DNA of 64,000 nt from Actinomadura spongiicola (GCF_003432485.1 NZ_QVNQ01000012.1:124001-188000), one strand, 5' to 3'. Positions 44,598 to 54,208 are shown, counted from the first letter of the stretch. Numbers and translations are program-made. Notes: a model not told the origin generated them from the letters alone.

Positions 44598-44613
44598 GCC
44601 CACCCGGCTGAGC
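44586..44613 (+). repeat. 14-bp tandem duplication across the stop codon
   Basis: CCCACCCGGCTGAGC-type units repeat exactly once (44586-44599 and 44600-44613). The first unit holds the kinase gene's TGA; the second is noncoding and includes a spare TGA out of use. Confidence 0.8.
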
Positions 44614-44626
44614 CCCGCCGGGGGCG

Positions 44627-47350
44627 TTACTTGAGCGCGGCCGTCGCCACGGTCGGGTCGCCGTCGTAGTCCATCTCCAGGCCGACGTACCTGTCGCTTC
44701 GCACGGTGGCGGCCGTTCCGTTGTAGAGCAGGGGGATGAGGGCGAGGTCGTCCAGCGCCGTCTTCTCGGCCTGCTGGAACAGGCTCGTCCGGGTCCCGGC
44801 GGAGTGCGTCCTGAGCGCGGTGGAGATCAGGTCGTCGAAGCGGACGTTCTTCCAACCGGCCAGGTTGGAGTACATGTTCTTGTCGGTCGCCACCAGTGTG
44901 CCGCCCAGCAGCGGCCACAGCATCGTGTAGGCGCCGGGGTAGTCGGGGCCCCAGGGGAACAACACGAGACCGGACGCGTCGGCCGCGACGATCTCCTTCC
45001 GGAACCGCGCGTAGTCGCTGAGGGGGACGCCTCTCGTCTCGACCTTCCAACCGAGCGTCGGCGACTCGAGCATGGCCCGCACGGCCTCCACGAACCGCCG
45101 GTACTCGGGCCTCTCCCGGTAGTAGAGCCGGATCGTGGTCCCCGGCTTGAGGCCCGCCCGCCGCGCGAGCTCCAGGGCCTTCGCCGGGTTCGCCGCCGCG
45201 CACGAGGGGCAGGCGCCGGGCTCGCCGAAGCCGGGGATCGCCGCCGGGACGATGCCGTGGGCGGGCTTGTAGACGCCGCCGAACAGTTCGCTGAGCTTCT
45301 TCCGGTCGATGAGGTGGGACACCGCCTCCCGCGCCTCCTTGGACTTCATCGGCCCCCGCGCGGTGATCGGGACCAGCAGCCGCGTGAACGACGTGCTCCG
45401 CGACTTCAGATCGGGCCCGCCGGTCATGCCGAGGGACTCGATCGCGATGGGCGCCCAGTCGACCTGACCCGCGGTGTAGCGGGCGCGTCCGAGGTCCGCG
45501 GTGGCGACCATGGAGATCTCGACGCCGTCCAGTCTGGTCTTGCCGAACGCCCAGGCGTCGTTGCGGGTCAGGGAGGCGCGCACGCTCGGCTGGTACTCCT
45601 CCAGCTTGAACGGACCGTTGCCGACCGGGTGCCGGTTGAAGGTCGTGTTGTCGTGCCGTCCCGCCGCCTTGGGGGCGGGCATGAACGCGGGTTCGGACAG
45701 CCGAGTGGGAAAGTCGCAGTTGGGTGAGGTGAGCGCGACGCTCAGTTCCGTGTCGGAGACCCCCACGACCCCGGACAGCGTCTCGGCCTTGCCGTCCGCG
45801 ACCGCGGCGAAGCCCTCGATGTCGTTCATCAGGTAGGAGCCGCCGCCTTCGCTGGTGACCCCGGCGCTGCGCGCCCATCCGCGGACGAACGCCCCCGCGT
45901 CGACGGGCTCGCCGTTGCTGAACGTCGTCCCGCCCCTGATGCCGATCTTCCACTGCCGACAGTCCGGGCCCGGCGTGATCCGGGTCGCGAGCCGGTTGCG
46001 TGTGACGCCGTCCGCGCCGACTTCGGTCAGACCGGTGAACAGCTGCTTGGTCAGGAAACGCCCGGTGCCGGAGATGACGTGCGACGGGTCGATCACGTCG
46101 TTGATCGTGCCGGCCGAGAGCGCCGTCATCCGGAACGTGCCGCCGGTCCGTCCGTCCGGTGCCGGTTCGGGGTCCTCGCCCCCGGTGAGCTGGACGGCGA
46201 TCACGGTGCCCGCCACGACCAGGGCGACGAGCGCGGCGCCGCCGACGCTCGCCAGCACGCCGATCCCGCGCCTCCTGCCCTTCACCGGGTGGGTGGGGCC
46301 CGTCCCCAGGTGCGGAGGGGACGGCGGAGGCGGTGCCGGGGGAGGCCACGCGGTGTGCCCCCGCGTGTTCTGAGGCGGGACCGGAGACGGGGGCGCCCAC
46401 GCCGGCGACGGCGGCGCGGCGGGTGGCGGCTGGACGGTCCGCAGCCGCGCCGACTCGGTGGCCGCCGTCACGGCGCCCCGGGTGAGGATCACCGAGTCCT
46501 CACCGCCGGTCGCCTCCGGCGCGGCGCCCGGCTTCGGCAGGCTCCCCGCCAGGTCCAGCAGGTGCGCCAGGACGTTGGGGGCCGTTGGACGCAGCGCCGG
46601 GTCCTTGCTGAGGCAGTCCGCCACGACCTGGCGCAGTGGTTCTTCCAGGACCCCGAGGTCCGGCGGCATGGTGAGGATCCGGTGCATGACCGCGGGGATG
46701 GAGTCCTGCCCGAACGCGGGCCGCGCCGTGGCCGCGTACACCATCGTGGTGCCCCACGCGAACACGTCGGCCTCCGGCCCGACCGGCGCCCCGGAGATCT
46801 GCTCGGGCGCCATGTAGGCGGGGGTGCCGACGGCCGTGCTCGACAGCGTGCCCGTCGCGTCCAGCGCCCGCGCGATCCCGAAGTCGATCACGCGCGGGCC
46901 GTCCGGGGCGAGCAACACGTTGGCGGGTTTGAAGTCGCGGTGCACGACGCCCGCCTGGTGGATGGCGGCGAGCGCCGTCATCGTCCCGATCGCCAGCCGG
47001 TCCAGGTCGGTGCCGCGCCGCGGGCCCTCGTCCGCCAGCACCCGCGACAGCGGCGGGCCGTCGATGTACTCGCTGACGATGTACGGGCTGTCGCCCTCGA
47101 CGTCGGAGGCCAGGACGCGGGCCGTGCAGAACGCCGAGACGCGCTGGGCCACCGCCACCTCGGCCGCGAACCGCGCCCTGGCCTTCGGGTCGCCGCTGAA
47201 CCGCGCGTGCAGCAACTTCACGGCGACCCGGCGCCCCTCGTCGTCCTCGCCGAGATAGACGGTGCCCTGACCGCCCGCCCCGAGGAGTCCGGTCAGCCGG
47301 TAGGAGCCGAGACGCGACGGATCACCCCCGCGAAGGGGGGTGATCTCCAT
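44627..47350 (-). CDS. Ser/Thr protein kinase fused to an extracellular ABC-type peptide-binding (SBP_bac_5) domain
   Basis: 907 residues. The kinase domain (about 15-275) has GLLGAGGQGTVYLG, the ATP Lys in VAVKLLHA, HRDFKPANVLL, DFGIA and APEQ. A Pro-rich linker (about 310-370) leads to a single transmembrane helix (VLASVGGAALVALVVAGTVIAV, about 378-400). The outer part (about 415-905) is a complete SBP family 5 domain (FRMTALSAGTINDVIDP, FTGLTEVG, GGTTFSNGEPVDAGAFVRGW, GNGPFKLEEY, FPWGPDYPGAY). The protein looks like a receptor kinase that reads an extracellular oligopeptide or similar ligand. It lies 2 bp after a paralogous kinase gene, so the two are co-transcribed. Similar fusions are annotated in other actinobacteria. 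Confidence 0.92.
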   Translation of the reverse strand: MEITPLRGGDPSRLGSYRLTGLLGAGGQGTVYLGEDDEGRRVAVKLLHARFSGDPKARARFAAEVAVAQRVSAFCTARVLASDVEGDSPYIVSEYIDGPPLSRVLADEGPRRGTDLDRLAIGTMTALAAIHQAGVVHRDFKPANVLLAPDGPRVIDFGIARALDATGTLSSTAVGTPAYMAPEQISGAPVGPEADVFAWGTTMVYAATARPAFGQDSIPAVMHRILTMPPDLGVLEEPLRQVVADCLSKDPALRPTAPNVLAHLLDLAGSLPKPGAAPEATGGEDSVILTRGAVTAATESARLRTVQPPPAAPPSPAWAPPSPVPPQNTRGHTAWPPPAPPPPSPPHLGTGPTHPVKGRRRGIGVLASVGGAALVALVVAGTVIAVQLTGGEDPEPAPDGRTGGTFRMTALSAGTINDVIDPSHVISGTGRFLTKQLFTGLTEVGADGVTRNRLATRITPGPDCRQWKIGIRGGTTFSNGEPVDAGAFVRGWARSAGVTSEGGGSYLMNDIEGFAAVADGKAETLSGVVGVSDTELSVALTSPNCDFPTRLSEPAFMPAPKAAGRHDNTTFNRHPVGNGPFKLEEYQPSVRASLTRNDAWAFGKTRLDGVEISMVATADLGRARYTAGQVDWAPIAIESLGMTGGPDLKSRSTSFTRLLVPITARGPMKSKEAREAVSHLIDRKKLSELFGGVYKPAHGIVPAAIPGFGEPGACPSCAAANPAKALELARRAGLKPGTTIRLYYRERPEYRRFVEAVRAMLESPTLGWKVETRGVPLSDYARFRKEIVAADASGLVLFPWGPDYPGAYTMLWPLLGGTLVATDKNMYSNLAGWKNVRFDDLISTALRTHSAGTRTSLFQQAEKTALDDLALIPLLYNGTAATVRSDRYVGLEMDYDGDPTVATAALK

Positions 47351-47352
47351 CG

Positions 47353-49041
47353 TCACTTGCTCACGGTCCCGAAGGCGCTCGCCGTCGCGGCGGACCGGTT
47401 CTCCCGCCACTCCCAGCGCAGGATGTCGCCCGACGGGGACGGCTTGAACTTGATGTAGCCGGGGGCGCACTCCTTCGGATCCATGCCCGTGAGCGGCGTC
47501 TCCTGGTACTCGATCTCCGAGCTGTTCGCGTCACCGGACAGGTGCGAGAGCCGGGTACGGCATTCGACACCCGAGTTGGCCGGGTACGTGTACGTCCCGA
47601 GCCCCACCGAGTAGGCGAGCGTGAACCGGACCTGGAAACTGGTGTTGCCCGAAGCGGCGCCCGGCTGCGTGCCGTTGCCCCGGAACACCCCGATGAGCCC
47701 CTCACGTGTGCCGCTGAGGGTCGGCGACGGTATCACGGGCGGCGAGTAGGTGTTCGGCGGCACGTACGGGTCGGGGTCGTCGTCGCCGGAGGCGGCGACG
47801 ACGATCGCCACGATCACGATCACCACGATGAGCACGAGGACGCCGCAGCCGATCGCGAGGGCCGGCCCGGCGCCGCCGGACCGCCTGGGCGGCGTGTAGC
47901 CGAGCCCCGGCGGTCCCGGCGGCATCGGCTGCCCCATCGGCTGCCCCATCGGCATGCCCCGCTGCGGCTGCGGCGGGGGCGGCATCGCCCCGCCCTGGTA
48001 CATCGGCATCGGCGGCGGCGTGATCGGCTGGGGCGGCGGGGTGTTCGGCCCCGGCATCCCGCCCTGGTGCATCGGCATCGGCGGCGGGGTGATGTGCTGT
48101 TGCGGCGGCTGAGGGCGGGGCGCCGGCGGCACCGGAGGCGGCGGCGGGAGCTGCGCCGCGATCCGGGTGCCCTGGTTCAGCAGCTCCTCCTGCCCGGCTC
48201 CCTGACCGGCGGGCGCGGCGCCGACATGGCCCAGCAGGTGCAGCAGGAGTTGCGCGGCCGGAGGGCGCAGGCCCGCGTCCTTGGAGAGGCAGCGTCCGAT
48301 GAGGTCGCGCAGCGGGCCCGGGGGCAGCGCGGACAGGTCCGGCTCCTCGTTGAGGATCCGGTTGATGATGACCGGCAGCGTGTCCGCCTCGAACGGCGAC
48401 TGCCCGGTCGCGGCGAACACCATCGTCGCGGCCCAGGCGAAGATGTCCACGGCCGGGGTCAGCGGCGCGCCGGTCAGCTGCTCGGGCGCCAGGTAGCCCG
48501 GCGTGCCGACCACCATGCCGGTGGCGGTCACCGCGCTCTCCTGCGAGTTGACCGTCCGGGCGATGCCGAAGTCGACGACGCGGGGGCCGTCGGACGCGAG
48601 CATGACGTTGTTCGGCTTGAAGTCGCGGTGGACGATCCCGGCCTCGTGGATGGCGGCGAGCGCCGTCACCGTGCCGATCGCGAGCCGTTCCAACTCCTGG
48701 GGGCTGCGCGGCCCGTCGTGCGCGACCACGTCGTGCAGCGACGGACCGTCGATGAACTCGCTGACGACGTACGGCTGGTCGCCCTGGACGTCGGCCTCCA
48801 GCACGCGAGCCGTGCAGAACGGCTCGACCTTCTGCGCCGCGGCGACCTCCCGGCTGAACCGGGCACGCGCGGCGGGATCGTTCGCCATCTGGGCGTGCAG
48901 CAGCTTGACGGCGACGTACTCGCCCCCCGGCGCCCTGCCGAGGAACACGGCGCCCTGGCCACCGGCGCCGAGCCGCCCGACGACCTCGTACTGCCCGAGT
49001 GCCCTAGGATCGCCCGGCTCCAGCGGAGCGGCATCCGGCAT
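47353..49041 (-). CDS. Receptor-type Ser/Thr protein kinase (PknB-like)
   Basis: 562 residues. Kinase motifs: GRLGAGGQGAVFLG, VAVKLLHAQ, HRDFKPNNVML, DFGIA, GTPGYLAPEQ. A Pro/Met-rich linker (about 300-385) contains repeats such as ITPPPMPMHQGG. One transmembrane helix (about 393-418: LAIGCGVLVLIVVIVIVAIVVA) is followed by an extracytoplasmic domain of about 145 residues with two Cys (VECRTRLSHL, KECAPGY) that may form a disulfide. The outer domain is not PASTA and I cannot name it. The kinase halves of this gene and the next are clearly paralogous. The ATG at 49041 follows AGGTC, a weak site. Confidence 0.9.
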   Translation of the reverse strand: MPDAAPLEPGDPRALGQYEVVGRLGAGGQGAVFLGRAPGGEYVAVKLLHAQMANDPAARARFSREVAAAQKVEPFCTARVLEADVQGDQPYVVSEFIDGPSLHDVVAHDGPRSPQELERLAIGTVTALAAIHEAGIVHRDFKPNNVMLASDGPRVVDFGIARTVNSQESAVTATGMVVGTPGYLAPEQLTGAPLTPAVDIFAWAATMVFAATGQSPFEADTLPVIINRILNEEPDLSALPPGPLRDLIGRCLSKDAGLRPPAAQLLLHLLGHVGAAPAGQGAGQEELLNQGTRIAAQLPPPPPVPPAPRPQPPQQHITPPPMPMHQGGMPGPNTPPPQPITPPPMPMYQGGAMPPPPQPQRGMPMGQPMGQPMPPGPPGLGYTPPRRSGGAGPALAIGCGVLVLIVVIVIVAIVVAASGDDDPDPYVPPNTYSPPVIPSPTLSGTREGLIGVFRGNGTQPGAASGNTSFQVRFTLAYSVGLGTYTYPANSGVECRTRLSHLSGDANSSEIEYQETPLTGMDPKECAPGYIKFKPSPSGDILRWEWRENRSAATASAFGTVSK

Positions 49042-49549
49042 CTGACCTCCAGTGACCCGCAGTGATGTCCCGCGATGATGTGCGCCGGGCCCGATGGGGG
49101 GCCGCTATGCCGGCGATCGCCGGGCAGACCCCGCAGGGGACCCGCCCCCAACCTCAGGCGGGCACGATATCGCGTTAGTTCAGACGTTTCACCGAAGAGT
49201 CTGGTTCGACGGTCGACCAGGTCGGGTGACCCGCCCGGCGCGCCGGGCAGGTCGGCGCGCGCAACTCCGCCCGGACCGATATGATCCCCGACCGCCGCGG
49301 GATCCACGGCGGGGCGTCCACCGTGCAGGGAGCAGCACGGTGACATCCGTCGAAATGTGTGACGGAAGACACAGTACGAGGAAGAGATGCGGGTGATAGG
49401 TGTCACTCGTGGGGACGGTCGCGCCTCGTGTGTCGCGGGTCACCAATCGTGACAGAATTTCCCGCCCGGATCGGGCACAAGAACGGCCCCCCGAGCGTTA
49501 GTTCCGCGCGACGGGGCGCATAAAGCACTGAGGGGGATGGAGACAGAAG
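49042..49549. other. Intergenic region, divergent promoters expected
   Basis: About 508 bp between the kinase pair and the DUF4193 gene. The middle is AT-richer (around 49170-49200 and 49440-49460). No RNA gene, repeat or convincing -35/-10 pair is recognised. Confidence 0.45.
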
Positions 49550-49846
49550 ATGGCGACCGACTACGACAGCCCACGCAAGACAGACGACGATCTCAGCGAG
49601 GACAGCCTCCAGGAGTTGCAGGCCCGCCGCGCGGACAAGGCGGCCAGCATCATCGACGAGGACCTGGACGCCGGTGAGGTCGCCGAGCTTCCGGGCGCCG
49701 ACCTGTCGAACGAGGAGCTCACCTTCCGGGTGGTTCCGCGGCAGGCCGACGAGTTCACCTGCACGCGGTGCTTCCTGGTGCATCACCGCAGCCAGCTGGC
49801 CACGGAGAAGAACGGTCAGCCGGTCTGCCGCGAATGCGCCGCCTGA
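49550..49846 (+). CDS. DUF4193 zinc-finger-like protein
   Basis: 98 residues from an ATG with GGGGGATGGAG upstream. It is a very acidic N-terminus (DDDLSEDSLQELQARRADKAASIIDEDLDA) followed by a C-terminal CxxC...CxxC zinc-binding site (FTCTRCFL, PVCRECAA). This is the actinobacterial DUF4193 family (Rv2699c-like), which sits near dut and suhB. The Cys pattern and acidic helices recall CarD/DksA-like RNA polymerase binders, but no function is established. Confidence 0.92.
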   Translation: MATDYDSPRKTDDDLSEDSLQELQARRADKAASIIDEDLDAGEVAELPGADLSNEELTFRVVPRQADEFTCTRCFLVHHRSQLATEKNGQPVCRECAA

Positions 49847-49863
49847 CCGGGAGTGGCCGCCGG

Positions 49864-50688
49864 GTGACGGGAGAGAGCGAACGACGTGATGACGAGGTGG
49901 AGCCGTCCGGCCATGACGGCTCCACGGAGGTCGGCGAGCTGATCGGACGGCTCGTCGGCGACGAGCGCATGGACCGTGAGACCCGCGGCCGCCTGCTCGG
50001 ACGGCTGGCCGGCCTGCTCGGCCAGAACGCCCGCCGGGCGGGCGCCGCGGGTGTCGCACGCGGCCGGTGGCTCGGCGAACTGCTCGTCGAGGCCGCCCCG
50101 CACATCCCCATCCGTGACATCGACACGCTCCAGGCCCACCACCCCGGCCTGATGGGCGAGGAACTCGCCGACAAGATCGTCAAGGTCGCCGCGAACGGCA
50201 CGACCGCGGTCGGCGCCGCCGGGGGCGCGCTCGCCGCGGTGGAGTTCGCCGCTCCGCCGCTGTTGCTGACCGCGCCCGCCCAGCTCGCCGCCGAGACCCT
50301 CGTGATCGCGGCCATCGAGGTCAAGATGATCGCCGAGCTGCACGAGGTGTACGGCGTGCGCGTCCAGGGCGGCGGCACCGCCCGCGGCGCCGCGTTCGTC
50401 ACGTCCTGGGCCCGGCAACGCGGCGTCAACCCCCTGGAGACCGGCTCCCTCACCAGCGCGCTGGGCACGGCCGCCAAGTCGGCCCTGCGCAAACGACTCC
50501 TGCGCACGTTCGGCCGCAGCCTCGGCACCATGGGCCCGTTCCTCACCGGCGCGGCCGCCGGAGCGGCCCTCAACCGCTCCGCGACCAAGGCCCTCGCCAA
50601 CAAGATACGCAAGGACCTCGGCGCGACCGTCGGACCGCCCCCGATCGACCCGGGCACTCCGCCCCCGGTCGCCCCGGGCCCCCACTAG
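49864..50688 (+). CDS. Conserved hypothetical protein with Ala/Gly-rich hydrophobic core
   Basis: 274 residues from the GTG at 49864 with GGGAG ten bases upstream. The N-terminal half (VGELIGRLVGDERMDRETRGRLLGRLAGLLG) is helical and charged. Residues 110-165 are hydrophobic and Gly/Ala-rich (ANGTTAVGAAGGALAAVEFAAPPLLLTAPAQ), and may insert into or lie on the membrane. A second such stretch lies near 220-240 before a Pro-rich end. It is 17 bp behind the DUF4193 gene and probably co-transcribed. I recognise no named domain. The start could be earlier, but upstream codons overlap the DUF4193 gene. Confidence 0.72.
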   Translation: MTGESERRDDEVEPSGHDGSTEVGELIGRLVGDERMDRETRGRLLGRLAGLLGQNARRAGAAGVARGRWLGELLVEAAPHIPIRDIDTLQAHHPGLMGEELADKIVKVAANGTTAVGAAGGALAAVEFAAPPLLLTAPAQLAAETLVIAAIEVKMIAELHEVYGVRVQGGGTARGAAFVTSWARQRGVNPLETGSLTSALGTAAKSALRKRLLRTFGRSLGTMGPFLTGAAAGAALNRSATKALANKIRKDLGATVGPPPIDPGTPPPVAPGPH

Positions 50689-50695
50689 CCCTCCG

Positions 50696-50983
50696 TCAGC
50701 CTTCGGACCTGAGGTTCGACGGCAGCTCACCGGTGCCCTTGGCCCACTGCCTGGCGGCGGCACGGGTGGCGAGCAGGCGCGCGAGCTCCATCCCGACGCC
50801 CATCACCACGGCCCAGCCGATCGCCTCGGTCAGCGCGACCTCGGGGGACTCGGGGTTCGTCGGCGGCTCCTTCCCGGTGCTCTTCTTCCAGGCCAGCGTG
50901 ATCGCCTTCTTCGCGACGAAACCGCCCGCGAAGGCCGCGGCGCCGGCCATCACCCGCCAGCCGAGGTCGCCCTTGTCCGCCAT
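50696..50983 (-). CDS. DUF4235 small membrane protein
   Basis: 95 residues from an ATG with GGAGGA eight bases upstream. Two hydrophobic helices (VMAGAAAFAGGFVAKKAITLAW and LTEAIGWAVVMGVGMELARLLATRAAARQW) flank a short loop STGKEPPTNPESPE. This is the pattern of the DUF4235 family, common in actinobacteria near housekeeping genes. No activity is known. It is convergent with the hypothetical protein gene with a 7-bp gap and divergent from valS. Confidence 0.85.
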   Translation of the reverse strand: MADKGDLGWRVMAGAAAFAGGFVAKKAITLAWKKSTGKEPPTNPESPEVALTEAIGWAVVMGVGMELARLLATRAAARQWAKGTGELPSNLRSEG

Positions 50984-51112
50984 GTTCGTCCTCCAGTCGT
51001 CCTGTCCTGTCCGACGCTACCGGAACGGCCCGCCGCCGGCGGTGGCGGCGACCGCCGCGACGCCGCCGAACAATTGGCCTGCGATCCGGGTCGATGTCAA
51101 TACGATTGATCC

Positions 51113-53638
51113 ATGACAGAGCAGCCGCGTACTCCTCATGTGCCCGCCAAGCCCTCCCTGGACGGCCTGGAGGACAAGTGGGTACGCGTCTGGGAGGACG
51201 ACGGTGTCCACCGTTTCGACCGCACGCGTCCGCGCGGCGAGGTCTTCTCGATCGACACCCCGCCGCCCACCGTGAGCGGTTCCCTCCACGTCGGTCACGT
51301 CTTCTCCTACACCCACACCGACACCGTCGCGCGGTATCACCGCATGCGCGGTCGGGCGGTCTTCTACCCCATGGGCTGGGACGATAACGGGCTTCCCACG
51401 GAGCGACGCGTCCAGAACCACTTCGGCGTCAGGTGCGACCCGTCGCTTCCGTACGATCCCGACTTCGAACCCCCCGCCAAGCCCGACGCGAAGCGCCAGC
51501 AGCCCGTGTCACGCCGCAACTTCATCGAGCTGTGCGAGCGGCTCACCGCCGTCGACGAGAAGGCGTTCGAGGAGATGTGGCGCCGCGTCGGCCTGTCGGT
51601 CGACTGGAACCACCTGTACACGACCATCGGGGACGTCTCCCGGACGGCGTCGCAGCGTGCGTTCCTCCGCAACCTGGCGCGCGGTGAGGCGTACGTGTCC
51701 GAGGCGCCTACCCTGTGGGACGTCACGTTCCGCACGGCCGTCGCGCAGGCCGAACTGGAGGACCGCGAGCAACCCGGCGCCTTCTACCGGATCCGCTTCC
51801 ACGGGGACGAGCGGCCCGTCTACATCGAGACGACCCGTCCCGAACTGCTGCCCGCCTGCGTCGCCCTGGTCGCGCACCCGGACGACGAGCGGTACCGGGA
51901 ACTCTTCGGGACGACCGTCCGCACGCCGCTGTTCGGCGTCGGCGTCCCCGTCGTCGCGCACCGGCTGGCCGAACCCGACAAGGGATCCGGCATCGCGATG
52001 ATCTGCACGTTCGGCGACGTCACCGACGTCACCTGGTGGCGTGAGCTCGACCTGCCCACCCGCGCGATCATCGACTGGGACGGGCGGCTCGCCGTCGACC
52101 CGCCGGACGGCGTCCCCGCGCGCCCCTACGACGAACTCGCGGGCAAGACGGTGTTCTCCGCCAGGGAACGGGTCGTCGAGCTGCTGCGCGAGTCCGGCGA
52201 CCTGGACGGCGAACCCCGCAAGATCACTCGGCCGGTGAAGTTCTACGAGAAGGGCAACAAGCCCCTGGAGATCGTCACCACCCGGCAGTGGTACATCCGC
52301 AACGGCGGGCGGGACGAGGGCGTCCGCGCCGAACTGCTCGCCCGGGGCCGTGAGCTGGAGTGGCATCCCGGCTACATGCGGGCCCGCTACGAGAACTGGG
52401 TGGAGGGCCTGAACGGCGACTGGCTGATCTCCCGCCAGCGGTTCTTCGGCGTGCCGATCCCCGTCTGGTATCCGCTGGACGACTCCGGCGAGCCCCGCTA
52501 CGACGCGCCGATCGTCCCCTCCGAGGACGCCCTGCCGGTCGACCCGTCGTCCGACGTCCCGCCGGGCTACACCGAGGAGCAGCGCGGCGAGCCGAACGGT
52601 TTCGTCGGCGACCCCGACGTCATGGACACCTGGGCGACGTCGTCGCTGACCCCGCAGATCGCGGGCGGCTGGGAGCGCGACACCGACCTGTTCGGCCGGG
52701 TCTTCCCGTACGATCTGCGGCCCCAGGCGCACGACATCATCCGGACGTGGCTGTTCTCCACGGTCGTCCGCTCCCATCTGGAACACGGGTCGCTGCCGTG
52801 GCGGGGCACCGCGCTGTCCGGATGGATCCTCGACCCCGACCGCAAGAAGATGTCCAAGTCGAAGGGGAACGTCGTCACCCCGATCGACCTGCTGCGCCAG
52901 TACGGCTCCGACGCCGTCCGGTACTGGGCGGCCGGGGGCCGTCCCGGCACCGACACCGCGTTCGACACCGGCCAGATCAAGGTCGGCCGCCGTCTCGCCA
53001 TCAAGATCCTCAACGCGTCGAAGTTCGTCCTCGGCCTCGGCGAGGTCGAGCCGGACGCGCCGGTGACCGAGCCGCTCGACCGGGCGATGCTGGCGGCGCT
53101 GTCCGGGGTCGTCAAAGACGCGACGGAGGCGTTCGAGGGCTACGACTACGCGCGGGCCCTGGAACGCACCGAGCGCTTCTTCTGGGAGTTCTGCGACGAC
53201 TACCTGGAACTGGTCAAGACCCGCGCGTACGGCGACGGCCCGGACGCCCGGTCGGCGTGGGCGGCGCTGCGCACGGCGCTGTCGGTTCTGCTGCGCCTGT
53301 TCGCCCCCGTCCTGCCGTTCGTGACGGAGGAGGTGTGGTCGTGGTGGCGGCACGGGTCGGTGCACACCGCGTCGTGGCCGTCGAAGGCCGAACTGCCGCC
53401 GGGCGGAGACCCGGCCGTCCTCGCGGCGACGGGTGAGGCGCTCCGCCAGGTCCGCAAGGCCAAGTCGGAGGCGAAGGCGTCCATGCGCGCGGACGTGTCC
53501 CGCGCGGTCGTCCGCGGCGCGGAGGTCACCCAGATCGCCCGCCCGGACCTGGAAGCCGCGGGCCGCATCGCCGACCTGACCCTGGAATCCGCCCCCGCCG
53601 CCCTCACCGTCGAAGTCACCCTGGCCCCCACCTCCTGA
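51113..53638 (+). CDS. valS: Valyl-tRNA synthetase
   Basis: 841 residues. A class I synthetase with the HIGH motif as HVGH in SGSLHVGHVFSYTH (about residue 57) and KMSKS in DRKKMSKSKGNVV (about 580). The CP1 editing domain (about 190-400) has the conserved ETTRPELLPACVALVAHPDD. The anticodon-binding domain (about 660-790) ends LFAPVLPFVTEEVWSWW. Its length and editing motif fit the shorter actinobacterial ValRS type without a long C-terminal coiled coil. It charges tRNA-Val and hydrolyses misacylated Thr-tRNA. Confidence 0.96.
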   Translation: MTEQPRTPHVPAKPSLDGLEDKWVRVWEDDGVHRFDRTRPRGEVFSIDTPPPTVSGSLHVGHVFSYTHTDTVARYHRMRGRAVFYPMGWDDNGLPTERRVQNHFGVRCDPSLPYDPDFEPPAKPDAKRQQPVSRRNFIELCERLTAVDEKAFEEMWRRVGLSVDWNHLYTTIGDVSRTASQRAFLRNLARGEAYVSEAPTLWDVTFRTAVAQAELEDREQPGAFYRIRFHGDERPVYIETTRPELLPACVALVAHPDDERYRELFGTTVRTPLFGVGVPVVAHRLAEPDKGSGIAMICTFGDVTDVTWWRELDLPTRAIIDWDGRLAVDPPDGVPARPYDELAGKTVFSARERVVELLRESGDLDGEPRKITRPVKFYEKGNKPLEIVTTRQWYIRNGGRDEGVRAELLARGRELEWHPGYMRARYENWVEGLNGDWLISRQRFFGVPIPVWYPLDDSGEPRYDAPIVPSEDALPVDPSSDVPPGYTEEQRGEPNGFVGDPDVMDTWATSSLTPQIAGGWERDTDLFGRVFPYDLRPQAHDIIRTWLFSTVVRSHLEHGSLPWRGTALSGWILDPDRKKMSKSKGNVVTPIDLLRQYGSDAVRYWAAGGRPGTDTAFDTGQIKVGRRLAIKILNASKFVLGLGEVEPDAPVTEPLDRAMLAALSGVVKDATEAFEGYDYARALERTERFFWEFCDDYLELVKTRAYGDGPDARSAWAALRTALSVLLRLFAPVLPFVTEEVWSWWRHGSVHTASWPSKAELPPGGDPAVLAATGEALRQVRKAKSEAKASMRADVSRAVVRGAEVTQIARPDLEAAGRIADLTLESAPAALTVEVTLAPTS

Positions 53639-53779
53639 GAGACCAGCAGAGCGGGAACCGTTCCGGATATCGCAATACTTCCGCGGCCTTAGTCCCTTTC
53701 TGGGAAATGTCCGAGATGTTTAATGCGTGGTCATCTGGCCTGCTAGGCTGCCGCAAACCCATTGCGGGGAAGGACGGGC

Positions 53780-54181
53780 ATGTCACCGCCAGAAGGCCCA
53801 GGTAACGACCGGCCAGGGGCGACCACGAGGCCGGTGCCGCCGACGTCACCGTTCGGCGGCGTCCCGGTGACGGCGGCCGGCGGGGGCATGGAGTTCGACC
53901 TTCCGATGATCGAAGCGTTCGGCGGCAAGCTGATTCGAGCGGTGGGCAAGGAACTGACCGCGGCCCGCAAACACCTCAACGGTGCGCCCCGGCAGGTGGA
54001 GGCCACGGCCTTCACCACGTTCTGCATTCCGCTGGCCCATGTCTACGTCCAGGCCACCGAGTACGCGGACGAGGATCTCCTCACCAAGGAGAAGGTCCTG
54101 ACGGATTACGACGCCAAGCTCAAGAAGACCGCCGAGATCCTGCGCGAGGCGGAACGGAAGAGCACACTGCAGAGTAAGTAG
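53780..54181 (+). CDS. Small helical protein of a type VII secretion-like locus
   Basis: 133 residues from an ATG behind GGGAAGGA. A disordered Pro-rich N-terminus (about 40 residues) is followed by two helices (FDLPMIEAFGGKLIRAVGKELTAARKHL and a C-terminal DEDLLTKEKVLTDYDAKLKKTAEILREAERK). The helical hairpin and Glu/Lys-rich end resemble small ESX-associated or WXG-like proteins, though no WxG motif is visible. It precedes a WXG-like membrane protein by 27 bp and is probably co-expressed with it. The assignment is by context and shape, not by a diagnostic motif. Confidence 0.65.
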   Translation: MSPPEGPGNDRPGATTRPVPPTSPFGGVPVTAAGGGMEFDLPMIEAFGGKLIRAVGKELTAARKHLNGAPRQVEATAFTTFCIPLAHVYVQATEYADEDLLTKEKVLTDYDAKLKKTAEILREAERKSTLQSK

Positions 54182-54208
54182 CCCGCCAGTGCCAACGAGG
54201 AGACCGGA

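Noticed and set aside
42987..46400. Open frame of over 1,100 codons on the minus strand across cutRS and the kinase-SBP gene
   Set aside because: It crosses three genes that have clear motifs in other frames; the composition is a GC shadow.
49042..49549. Search for a tRNA or riboswitch in this gap
   Set aside because: No cloverleaf, T-loop consensus or known aptamer core could be found.
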